Source: Eriocheir sinensis
Lineage: Eukaryota > Arthropoda > Malacostraca > Decapoda > Varunidae
Direction of reading: 5' to 3'
Length of the DNA: 64,000 nucleotides
NCBI RefSeq assembly: GCF_024679095.1
Contig: NC_066512.1
Location: 10,675,409-10,739,408 of the forward strand
The notes beneath the pieces are model-generated. The model ran no database searches. It was not told where the DNA came from and was given only the letters and a program-made list of their open reading frames with translations. This document shows positions 55,094 through 64,000 of this stretch, one piece after another. Each line of letters starts with the position of its first letter. The first letter of the stretch is position 1. The translations under genes and the position numbers were made by a program.

Positions 55094-56233
55094 CAGGACG
55101 TTTTCTTGTGAGCAAAGGGACTGAAGTCTGTTGTTCGTGCTGAAGGCCTTACTGTAAAAGATAGGTTCGGCACCGACCCATGGTAGGATTCCTGGATTAT
55201 GATGTTACTGGCATCCATATTTCGTTTATACTGTTTGATCATGCGACGGTATTTTTCATGCAGCTCCTCAGAACGGGTTGTTCTTACGTCATTTGTGCCC
55301 AATGGCAATGAGGGTGCTTCGGTCGGCATTACTCGTGACATTATCGCACGCTACGTTTTCTGCGGCCGTTTGATGAACGACCACAAAACTCAATCAGCTG
55401 GCCACGCAGCATGGAGTTCCCAACTAGGCGAGTCTCAAACTCTTCCTCCATGGTTTCTGTAAGCACCTGGAACCTACTGAAGGTAGTGGGGGTTAGTAAA
55501 TGTTTCATTGCCTGCTTCGGTTTGGCTTCACTCCTTACAGGTTGGAACCCGTCATCCTGTGAAGCAGGAAGAGAAGAGTTATGTGGGGCAGGCTGGGAGT
55601 TGGCCTGTGAGGCAGGCTGGGATTTAGCATGTGAGGCAGACTGAGAGTTAGCCTGTGAGGCAAGCTGGGAGTTTGCCTGTGAGGCAAGCTGGGAGTTTGC
55701 CTGTGAGGCAAGCTGAGATTTAGCATGTGAGGCAGGCTGGGAGTTAGCCTGTGAGGCAAGCTGGGAGTTAGCCTGTGTGGCAAGCTGAGAGTTGGCCTGT
55801 GAGGCAGGCTGGGATTTAGCATGTGAGGCAGGCTGGGAGTTAGCATGTGAGGCAGGCTGGAAGTTTGCCTGTGAGGTAGGCTGGGGGTTAGCCTGTAAGG
55901 CAGACTGGGGTTAGCCTGTAAGGAAAGCTGCGAGTTAGACTGTGAGGCAGGTAACGAGTCCTCCCGTGAAGTATGAGCGTCGTTTAGAGGGGTCACAGTC
56001 TCGGTGGAGGGCCTCTCCACCATCGATGGTGGAGTCACTGCCACATTGTTAGCAACAAATTCCTGAAGGGCTTCAAACTTATTTTCAAGATCATGGTGCT
56101 CGTTTCTCCATTCTGTCACAGCCTGCATAATTTTTAATCTTTGAATACAGAGGCGACAAGTTCTACTCAGCTGGAAGTACTGAGCCGCTAAACGTCCGGA
56201 ACAGACGTCACACTTACCGAGTCTCGAAGGCAT
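55027..56233 (-). pseudogene. LINE-C N-terminal protein: zinc finger, repeat linker, SGNH hydrolase
   Basis: From ATG at 56233 the protein starts MPSRLGKCDVCSGRL...CRLCIQRL, a CxxC...CxxC zinc-finger-like motif, then a helical segment. A linker made of about 15 24-bp repeats follows (55583-55950). In the undisturbed frame these read as Gln/Ala/Asn/Ser octapeptides of type ASQANSQL. One 23-bp unit shifts the frame to a SLPHR-type reading. Beyond it an open stretch contains VGNSMLRGQ (SGNH block I, with Asn for the usual Asp), then, in a further frame, GTNDV (block III), and finally DGIHLN (block V). SGNH domains in CR1 ORF1 are lipid-esterase-like. At least three frameshifts break this copy. 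Confidence 0.78.
55583..55950 (-). repeat. 24-bp minisatellite inside the LINE-C coding region
   Basis: About 15 units of TGTGAGGCAGGCTGGGAGTT plus a variable four-base ending. One unit is 23 bp. The period is a multiple of three, so the array preserves frame apart from that unit. Confidence 0.92.
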
Positions 56234-56956
56234 TGTTAGAAATTTAAGCAGGTTCACAATTTTGGCAAATATCAAAAAGCGCTCTCGAAATTACTTAAAG
56301 TGTGACCATATATTGAATTGGAAAAAGAATGTGCATGGAAATTAGATACTGTTGTGTTAGATGCCTCCAACACTGGAAGTTCGCTCCCACAGGGTCTTGA
56401 AAACGCCTCAAAGACCAATCGCTTGTCCTGAGCCTCGGTCACGAGAGAGACTTTCACAACCCGGCGCTTTTCAGCTATTGTCCTCGAGGTTTTGTCCCAT
56501 AGAACGGGGTCGGCGTAGTCACCCATAACAAAGTTGGCTAGGGAGGAGAGGAACCAGAAATTCGTTACCACTTTCCGAATCCTCTCACACAACTCCGCGA
56601 CCCTTGCAAGGCCTGGCCAGTCGTACCTCTCTTCAGGTGTTCTTTACCAACTCTAGAGAGTATCAGACGCCCTTCCAGAGAGACCAAAAAGCTGAAATAT
56701 TCCTTGTATAAAAAACTCAGAAACTCCACCTAGAAGCCAGGAGGTACAACCTCAAAAGGCCCACGGAAGACATCTCTTTCAGGAGAAAAGAACAAGAACC
56801 AGCTGCTATGCAGAATAGGGATGGGAGTACCGTCGTTAGAGGGGAGGGACGGGGAGCTCACACCGACAACTGGTTCCCAGGGAGGCTTTTTAGTGTAGAG
56901 GTCGTCACACTCCTCTACACTGCAGGCCTAAATAATTAGGCCACGGTCCAGCTAAC

Positions 56957-57060
56957 TAGGAGGAGGAGGAGGAGGAGGAGGAGGAGGAGGAGGAGGAGGA
57001 GGAGGAAGAGGAGGAGGAGGAAGAGATGAGAGAGATGAGGAGGAGGGGGAGGAAATGAGT
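56957..57060. repeat. (GGA)n tract, 5' flank of LINE-C
   Basis: About 20 nearly pure AGG units, then interrupted GAGGAAGAG and GATGAG units and a GATGAT run. Confidence 0.93.
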
Positions 57061-57389
57061 AGGAGGATGATGATAATGATGATGATGAGGTGGAGGAGGA
57101 GAATAGAGAAAATCAAAGCTGAAGAAATGAAGCAGATGTGTAGGAGGCGATCGTCATGGTGAAATGGAAACACGGGACAGTTCAATTGAAAAAAATAAAT
57201 GTGGTGTTGAAATAGTGGGGTGGCGATGGGGGAAAGTCTGGGGTGGTGTGGATCGCCGTGGTGGTAGTAAAAGAGTGATGGAGAGGGCAAAGGAAGGGTC
57301 TCGTGAGGGCGGCAACAGTAACGGTGTGGTTGGAAGCAATAGAGAAAGTGACGAGATCGAAGGGCACTGATGTTGGTGGTACTGGATGG

Positions 57390-57420
<31 letters not shown>

Positions 57421-58429
57421 TAAAGAGAACGAGTAAACGAAATATATAGATGGCGATAACAATGGTTGTGAAGAAAGGTAATGATAAGTTTGTGTAAGTT
57501 TGAGAAGGATATGACATCCATCGTATTTTGACACTAAACAACATGAAAATGGCATGAAACAATATCAAGTCAGAACTGTTGAATTTACCTCCGTAATATC
57601 AAAATACGTGAAAATGAGATCAATACCGACGGGAAGAAGAGAAAAAGAAGGAAACTGAAAAATCATGCGAGCCGCGACAGCGTCAGCATACTAGAGAACT
57701 AATTTAACGCAGAAAATGAGAAAAGGGAGAAACGTTAGCTGATATCAGTCGATGGGGGGAAGAGGGAGAGGGAATTGATGAGAGGAGGAAAGGAGGGGAG
57801 GGACTGCCTGCTGCTGTCAAGGGTTGGAGGGGAGAGCGACGGATTTCCAATGATCCACGCGGTCATTCAGTCTTTTTATTCAATTTCCTTTAGTTTCAAA
57901 AAGGTTTCCAGGACTGATACGAGGACAGCTAACTCTGAACGTATGCATATATAAGCGCTCGTCACGTGTGTATGACAACATGATTCTGTTTGCCGAGGGG
58001 TTAGCAACCCCTAGTAATGCGATAACACCTGTAATGATCCAGCCAATTGCGTTTGTAACAAACTAGTGAAATACTGGAAGAATGTAGCGTATCTGCATGA
58101 AGGTGTCTATATAGTTTCCACGAAAAATGCTTAATGAAACAACACATATTTACTGAAGCAAATAAAGTATTTTCGTGATTTACTCGCAAAGAAAATAATT
58201 AAGGAAAACAATAGGAAAACCACTAAAGAAAAGAAATAATCAATATCAGTTATAGGCAATAAGACTTTTAATCATGGGTACATGGAGGAGGTAAAACCAA
58301 TGACACGGACGATGGTTTTCCTGGATTCGCGTCCACTTAATTTCCTAGTAAGTGCCACTGAGGGTTTCGTGGGACAAATGAAGAGAAACTCGTGGTTTGG
58401 AGGTTGTCTGGTTCGGAATGGAGAATGGC
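57061..58429. other. Spacer with (GGT)n at 57389-57416, nothing recognised
   Basis: Purine-rich at the start. The minus-strand frames here are low-complexity. No gene is supported. Confidence 0.5.
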
Positions 58430-58600
58430 GGGACGGGCAACAACGGAGGTTGGAGGGTGACGGGATTGTGGACGACGGTACGGAAGGACGGAGGAATGAA
58501 GTGACTGGACAAGGGGATAACAGGACGGCGGGATGAGGGTGAAGGGACGGAGGGTTGAAGTGATGGGACAAGAGGATGATGCGACGGGGATGTGGGTACG
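58430..58600. repeat. Degenerate minisatellite, unit about 56 bp
   Basis: GGACGGAGG[AG][AT]TGAAGTGA at about 58489 and 58545, each followed by GGACAAG[GA]GGAT. Looser GGACGG/GGGACGG echoes start near 58430. Confidence 0.7.
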
Positions 58601-59761
58601 AAGAGCAGTGCGACACAACAGCTAGAAACTCTTCTTGTCTCCGTGTTCTGTGGCTTCATTACGTCCCACTCTTGTATTTGCTTGTGTGTCTCATTTGTAC
58701 CTAACAGGGTGGGTCTGGAAGTAAAGGGTCGGAAACAGGCCTCATGTAGTCTCCTTCAATCCCTGATGAAGCCTTGTGCCTGAATGGAGCAGATAGTATT
58801 GCTGCGACACGAAGAGGAACACTGTAATCTCCCTGAATGATCCTCCCACGTCCTTGGGATTACTATAAGCAGCAGCCATGTCCTCTTGTTTGAGCAGTGT
58901 TCGAAGACTGAATGGCAGGCAGCGTTGAGAGTAGTCTACGACTATCCCTGCGTAATGATGGGTTGTGTGGCTCTGTGATCTGCATGAGTGATATTTTTTC
59001 GTTCTTGAGAATAGTACAAGAAGCAATAAAGTCATATTAAGCTGACAACAATGTTCAGACAGAGAATGGCAAGGCAGCATCGCTAGTGAACTGAGAATGT
59101 ACTTTTGATTTTAAAAGGCTTTCTGGTTTTGCTTTTCTGCATCTTATTAGCCATGGAGTCAGTCCCTCAAGTGAGTATACGCTCGGGAAAAAGCTGATTT
59201 GTACCCTTGTCTTCACTGGGAGTAAGTTCCTCACGGTCATCAGAAATAAAGGCAATAAACTACTGCTTTTTAATCAGTTATTACGGTTGAAAGGTACGAA
59301 TTAACTCTTGCCAAGAGCATATGATTGATGGGATCATACTAATCCTTTTTGATGGACGAACTGTGAATTGTTATTGCATTATTTAGTTCCCTAACCACAT
59401 ACTCACCCCTAAAACTTTTTCATACATATATTTTATGTTGCCTCTGGAAGTAGTAGGCTAATAAAGTACAGTTCCCTGATGGAGAAAATACGATTTAGTG
59501 AAAATAACAGAAACATTGGATTTATCGGAACAGTTGACTTAACAAGAAAAACAGAACAAATTTATAAATGTTAAGGAGGTTGAAAAGCGATTGTGAAAAA
59601 AGAATCAATGGAAGGCAACAGGATATTTCTAAACATGAAGCACAAGAACATAGCAGGCAAAACATACAAGCGAAAAATAGCTACATGTACGAAATAAAGG
59701 GAAAGGGTTGTTCAAAGGTAGGGAGTGATATTCGTGCGAGGCGGGATGGTCTGTGTGAGGG
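58601..59761. other. Spacer, nothing recognised
   Basis: No supported gene or repeat family. Confidence 0.45.
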
Positions 59762-59833
59762 AGTGACTGACTGACTGAATGAATGAATGAATGAATTATT
59801 GATTGAGTGACTGACTGACTGACTGACTGACTA
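59762..59833. repeat. (TGAC)n/(TGAA)n tetranucleotide tract
   Basis: TGACTGACTGAATGAATGAA, a short break, then TGACTGACTGACTGACTGAC. Confidence 0.93.
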
Positions 59834-60437
59834 AGTGTGTGAGTGCCTGTGTGTGGATGCACGGCGCGTAACGAATATCAATCGTAATCGCGCAAAACCT
59901 TTTACACCTGAATGAAAAAAATGTGAAAAACAATAAAAAGGGAATACTAATGCGATTGTTAAACTTATGTAACTGGATTTACCTTTGCTGGCTTTTGTTC
60001 GAACAGAGTCACCACTAAAAATTCAAATAACTGCAGAAAGGTGAGGAATATAATAAATAAATTAAGGTATATTTTCCGTTTGCCCTACTACTTTCTCTTT
60101 AAGATTTGTAACACTAATATCCATCAATACCTATACATTAAACAAGTAAAATGACTAAATATATCAATATCCATGTTCATTTTTCAATATCTTATAACAT
60201 TTAACATATAGGCCACCTTTGTGTCAGGTATAATGGTTCAGTGCTCAACATTTATCTTCTCCAGTAGCTAAATGGTTTCCTTTCCTCCTTCCCTTGTTCT
60301 TCCATTGTTCTCCCTTCCATTAACGCTATCCGGGTGTCCTTCCTTTATCTATTCTCTTGTGACTACCATTCAGCCGCCAAGTGCCATTTGTCTCTGTCTT
60401 CCCCGTGAATGGCGTCTTAAACTGAGTTAAACGTGTT
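59834..60437. other. AT-rich spacer, nothing recognised
   Basis: No supported gene or repeat family. Confidence 0.45.
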
Positions 60438-60917
60438 GCGTGTGTGTGTGTAATTCACCTCTTGGTCTGCTGAGGGCAGCGTTGCCAGATTATCGTATTC
60501 ACCACATTGTATTCATCATTTTTTAGCCTCAAACTCTCGTACCCACACACATAACGAAAGAATATTAAAGTTAGCGTTAAAACTGTTATTTAATAATGTT
60601 TCTTTGTTTGTTTTGCTATAGATATCAGTCAGAAACTGCTGAGGGTCTCTCTCGAGACACCCAGCCGTTCCCCTACGGAAGAGCACAGAGCTCAGTCCTA
60701 CCCAATCTTTGGGTAGGACTGAGACCACTCACACACAACACACCGCGAAAACGAGGTCACAACTCCTTGCCTGACGTCGCGTACCTACTCACTGCTAGGT
60801 GAACAGGGGCTACACGTGAAAGAAGATAAACCCAACTTATCTTCACTCGGCCGGGGAATTGAACCCCGGTCCTTCTGGTTGTGAGCCAGACGCTCTACCC
60901 CTGAGCTACCGGGCCGT
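60438..60917 (-). mobile_element. SINE2: tRNA-Val-like SINE between (GT)n tracts
   Basis: The minus-strand head (60917-60846) reads CCCGGTAGCTCAGGGGTAGA (A-box). Next comes a perfect five-pair anticodon stem TCTGG/CCAGA with loop CTCACAA (anticodon CAC, Val-like), then CCGGGGTTCAATTCCCCGG (T arm, B-box). The acceptor ends do not pair, and 370 bp of body follows, so it is a SINE head and not a tRNA gene. The body has a perfect 14-bp hairpin (60691-60723). The 3' end reads GGTGAATTACACAC and runs into (AC)n (plus 60438-60451). The 5' side also abuts a GT tract. Confidence 0.87.
60691..60723. other. Perfect 14-bp stem-loop in SINE2
   Basis: CTCAGTCCTACCCA (60691-60704), five-base loop ATCTT, then the exact complement (60710-60723). 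Confidence 0.95.
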
Positions 60918-60943
60918 GTGTGTCTGTGTGTGTGTGTGTGTAT
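60917..60943. repeat. (GT)n, 5' flank of SINE2
   Basis: GTGTGTGTCTGTGTGTGTGT, starting at the tRNA-like 5' end. Confidence 0.93.
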
Positions 60944-61198
60944 AGGGGCGGGGGGTATTCCCCAGGAGGATTTGTATACCATTTACACCTTGTTTGCAGA
61001 TCGCTCCGCTGGAAAGCACATCAGGCTGGACTAGTTTACTGCAAAATTGGGTTGAGATAAATCAATAGCCGAAATGAAATAAAAATGCAAACAATACGAA
61101 AAGTATAAATATACTATGCTACACTAAATATATATGCTTCTCTTTCTATCTTCTATCGATATTTTTATACTGACTGCTCTTCTGAACTTGCTAACTGC

Positions 61199-61555
61199 AT
61201 GCCTCCCCCACTCCCGCAGCCCCGCTGCACACGACTTTCTACTCATGCTCATCCCTATACTATCCAAACTCCTTATGCAAGAGTTAACCAGCATCTCCAT
61301 TCTTTCATCCCCTTCGCTGGTAAACTCTGGAACAGTCTTCCTTCGTCTGTATTTCCTCCTGCCTATGACTTGACCTCTTTCAAGAAGAGTGTATCAAGAC
61401 ATCTCTCCCCCCGAAATTGACCTCTCTTTTGGCTACTCTTTACTTTGTACTTTTGTTGGAGCGGCGAGTAGCGGGCTTTTTTTTGTACCCTTTTTGTTGC
61501 CCTTGAATAGTATCCTTTGTTGTAAAAAAATACACATGTATAAATAAAATCGGTG
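61199..61555 (+). mobile_element. LINE-F: 5'-truncated LINE 3' end
   Basis: A 73-codon plus-strand frame (61199-61420) ends in the C-terminal motif of LINE RTs: HSFIPFAGKLWNSLPSSVFP followed by DLTSFKKSVSRHL, then stop. About 130 bp of 3' UTR follows (GTTGGAGCGGCGAGTAGCGG, a TTTTTTTTGTACCC stretch) with an AATAAA signal at about 61543. Nothing of the endonuclease or catalytic RT remains. This is a different lineage from LINE-C and LINE-D by its 3' end. Confidence 0.8.
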
Positions 61556-61870
61556 GCAAACCATTACCTCAAACATTCGCTCTTCTCATTTTATTTAACC
61601 GTACAGCCCACCAATTACAATGCATTTCTGAGTTGGTAAAGTGTCCCTTATTATGAAATTGATAAATATCAACACTCTACATTTGTATAAACAACAGGAG
61701 CAGTAACAGCAATAAAAGCACCATTACCAAACACGACAAAACATCCATAATATCAAAATTGTCAAAAACGATGGCATCAAAAACGACAACAATAAACACC
61801 GAACTGGAACAATAACGATAACAGTTACAAAAGGCAAAACAACGAGAACACTAAAGGAAAAATTAATGAA

Positions 61871-62256
61871 AGGTGGTGGCTGAATGAATAGTGTGACGGC
61901 CCCGCGTTCAGGAGGAGGCAAGTTCAATCCCCGACCGGTGCCACCAAGCTGGGATTTTTCAGCCGCCGCCGAGTTGCTTAAAACTACCCACATGCTGTCC
62001 AGAAGAACACCTATCAATCCGGACTCTAGTTTCTAGGATTAAAGATGAGCTCCGGGAGGGCAGCATGGGCCAATGCAAGATGGCGCCACTATACAACACT
62101 CGCCTGCGCCAGAACGGGCTGGGCCGACCATCAGGTCCCACCGGGAAGAAGCCTTGGACCGACCATAAGGATCCACCGGGAAGAAGCCTACCGGCACAAT
62201 ATGCCACGACGTAAAAAAATAAAAAATAAAAAATAAAAAAATAAAATAAAATAAAG
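61871..62256 (+). mobile_element. SINE3 copy e, plus strand, with internal duplication
   Basis: The tRNA-like head AGGTGGTGGCTGAATGAA and B-box AAGTTCAATCCCC are followed by the full body and an A-rich (AAAATA)n tail from about 62213. A stretch of about 34 bp (GGGCCGACCATCAGGTCCCA, then CCGGGAAGAAGCC) is repeated in tandem near 62122-62190. Confidence 0.88.
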
Positions 62257-62316
62257 GAAACAACACAGAAAACCAAGGAAGGGTAAAAGATCAGGAAGAG
62301 AGAGAGGAAGAGGATA

Positions 62317-62317
<1 letters not shown>

Positions 62318-62409
<92 letters not shown>

Positions 62410-62410
62410 A
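62318..62410. repeat. (AT)n and poly-T
   Basis: About 37 TA units, then about 18 T. Confidence 0.96.
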
Positions 62411-62474
62411 CAGCAAAGAGACAGCCAAGGGCAAAAAAGTAAACTTTAATAAAAAAAGCCCTACTCAATATATC

Positions 62475-62477
<3 letters not shown>

Positions 62478-62567
<90 letters not shown>
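62478..62567. repeat. (AT)n microsatellite
   Basis: About 45 AT units, ending at the poly-T of SINE3 copy f. Confidence 0.97.
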
Positions 62568-62569
<2 letters not shown>

Positions 62570-62572
<3 letters not shown>

Positions 62573-62877
62573 TTTTTTTACGTCGCAGCCGGTAGGCTTG
62601 TTCCCGGTGGGGCCTGATGGTTTGCCCAGCCCGTTCTGGCGCAGGTGAGAGTTTTATAGTGGCGCCATCTTACATTGGCTCATGCTGCCCTCCCGGAGCT
62701 CATCTTTAATCCTAGAATCTAGAGTCCGGATTGATAGGTGTTCTTCTGGACAGCATGTGGGTAGTTTTAAGCCACTCGGCGGCAGCTGAAAAATCCCAGC
62801 TTGGTGGCACCGGTCGGGGACTGAACCCGCGTCCTCCTGAACGCGGGGCCGTCACGCTATCCATTCAGCCACCGCCT
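62570..62877 (-). mobile_element. SINE3 copy f, minus strand, full length
   Basis: The poly-T directly abuts (AT)n. The body and head match copies b and e (GATTCTAGGATTAAAGATGA segment), ending in the head AGGCGGTGGCTGAATGGATA in sense. Confidence 0.9.
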
Positions 62878-62884
62878 TTCATTC

Positions 62885-63096
62885 ATTTTTTTTCAACTTT
62901 GAGCCTCTCTTTGGAGAGGTTATCTAAAGCCCGAGTTGATGGGTAGTCTTCAGGGAGGCATGTGGGTAGTCTTAGGCCACTCGGCGGTGATTGAAAAACC
63001 TCAGCTGTGCGGCGGCCAGGATTCAAGCCAGGATTCGAACCCGCGTCCATCCTGAACGTGGGGCCGTCATGCTAACCACACAGCCACCGCCTCCCC
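62885..63096 (-). mobile_element. SINE3 copy g, minus strand, partial
   Basis: It holds the head and middle of SINE3 (sense GGCGGTGGCTGTGTGGTTAG head; CCGAGTGGCCTAAGACTACC; CCTCTCCAAAGAGAGG) but lacks the 3' part and A tail. It is of the same subfamily as copy a, unlike its neighbour f, so the two are independent insertions placed head to tail. Confidence 0.82.

Positions 63097-64000
<904 letters not shown>

Larger units (their letters stand above)
51841..56956 (-). mobile_element. LINE-C: near full-length CR1-like retrotransposon with SGNH esterase
   Basis: Sense is minus. It runs from a 5' UTR (56956 to about 56234) through an N-terminal protein with zinc finger, repeat linker and SGNH esterase, then endonuclease and RT (to the TAA at 52143-52141), and a 3' region of about 300 bp. 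The SGNH esterase plus APE endonuclease combination is characteristic of CR1-clade elements. (GGA)n lies on both sides (51758-51840 and 56957-57040). At about 5.1 kb it is close to full length. Several frameshifts and stops make it inactive. A hairpin (TGTAGAGG...CCTCTACA) lies in the 5' UTR at about 56900-56925. Confidence 0.88.

Noticed and set aside
56272..56592. 106-codon minus-strand ORF upstream of the LINE-C protein
   Set aside because: It lies in the presumed 5' UTR of LINE-C and shows no domain I recognise. It could be an upstream ORF but is not supported as a separate gene.
60846..60917. Functional tRNA-Val (CAC) gene on the minus strand
   Set aside because: The anticodon and T arms are good, but the acceptor stem does not pair. 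A SINE body with an AC-tailed 3' end follows, so it is the head of SINE2.

Overview
The window looks like intergenic or intronic DNA from a large, repeat-rich arthropod genome, most likely a decapod crustacean. The reasons are the very long pure dinucleotide tracts ((CT)n/(GA)n up to about 100 units, (GT)n/(AC)n over 50 units), several non-LTR retrotransposon lineages, tRNA-derived SINEs, and a short (TTAGG)n block of the arthropod telomere type. The species call is inference. I found no convincing host protein-coding gene and no free-standing functional tRNA or rRNA gene. Every supportable coding region belongs to a mobile element.

Layout. 1-2527: microsatellites, AT-rich DNA and a 630-bp PIF/Harbinger deletion derivative. 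2528-7425: LINE-A (+), a near full-length but decayed non-LTR element lying between two (CT)n tracts. 7743-9591: BEL/Pao pol remnant (-), fused head to head with a 5'-truncated Ty3/Gypsy element (+, 9590-14472) whose pol is open and whose 3' LTR is present. 15507-18838: LINE-B (-), its long ORF broken by a single TAG. 18839-27000: microsatellites, degenerate tandem repeats and a hAT-like MITE. 27008-27720: RTE-like remnant. 27.9-31.7 kb: degenerate tandem repeat, a 197-bp MITE and a long inverted-repeat unit. 31713-32680: LINE-E (-) inside (GT)n. 33-37.4 kb: simple repeats. 37431-38920: LINE-D (+) inside (CT)n. 39-51 kb: (AC)n, (GA)n and (GGT)n tracts plus SINEs. 51841-56956: LINE-C (-), CR1-like, with zinc finger, repeat linker, SGNH esterase, endonuclease and RT, between (GGA)n tracts. 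57-64 kb: minisatellites, a second AC-embedded SINE, a LINE 3' end, a SINE3 cluster and (AT)n tracts.

The pattern most worth pursuing is that several independent retroelements sit exactly inside microsatellites, with the same motif on both sides: LINE-D and probably LINE-A in (CT)n, LINE-E and two different tRNA-derived SINEs in (AC)n, and possibly LINE-C in (TCC)n. The two SINEs end in a 3' tail that resembles the LINE-E tail. This suggests an AC-repeat-targeting LINE/SINE partnership and a TC-repeat-targeting CR1-like lineage. These are hypotheses drawn from one locus and need genome-wide testing.
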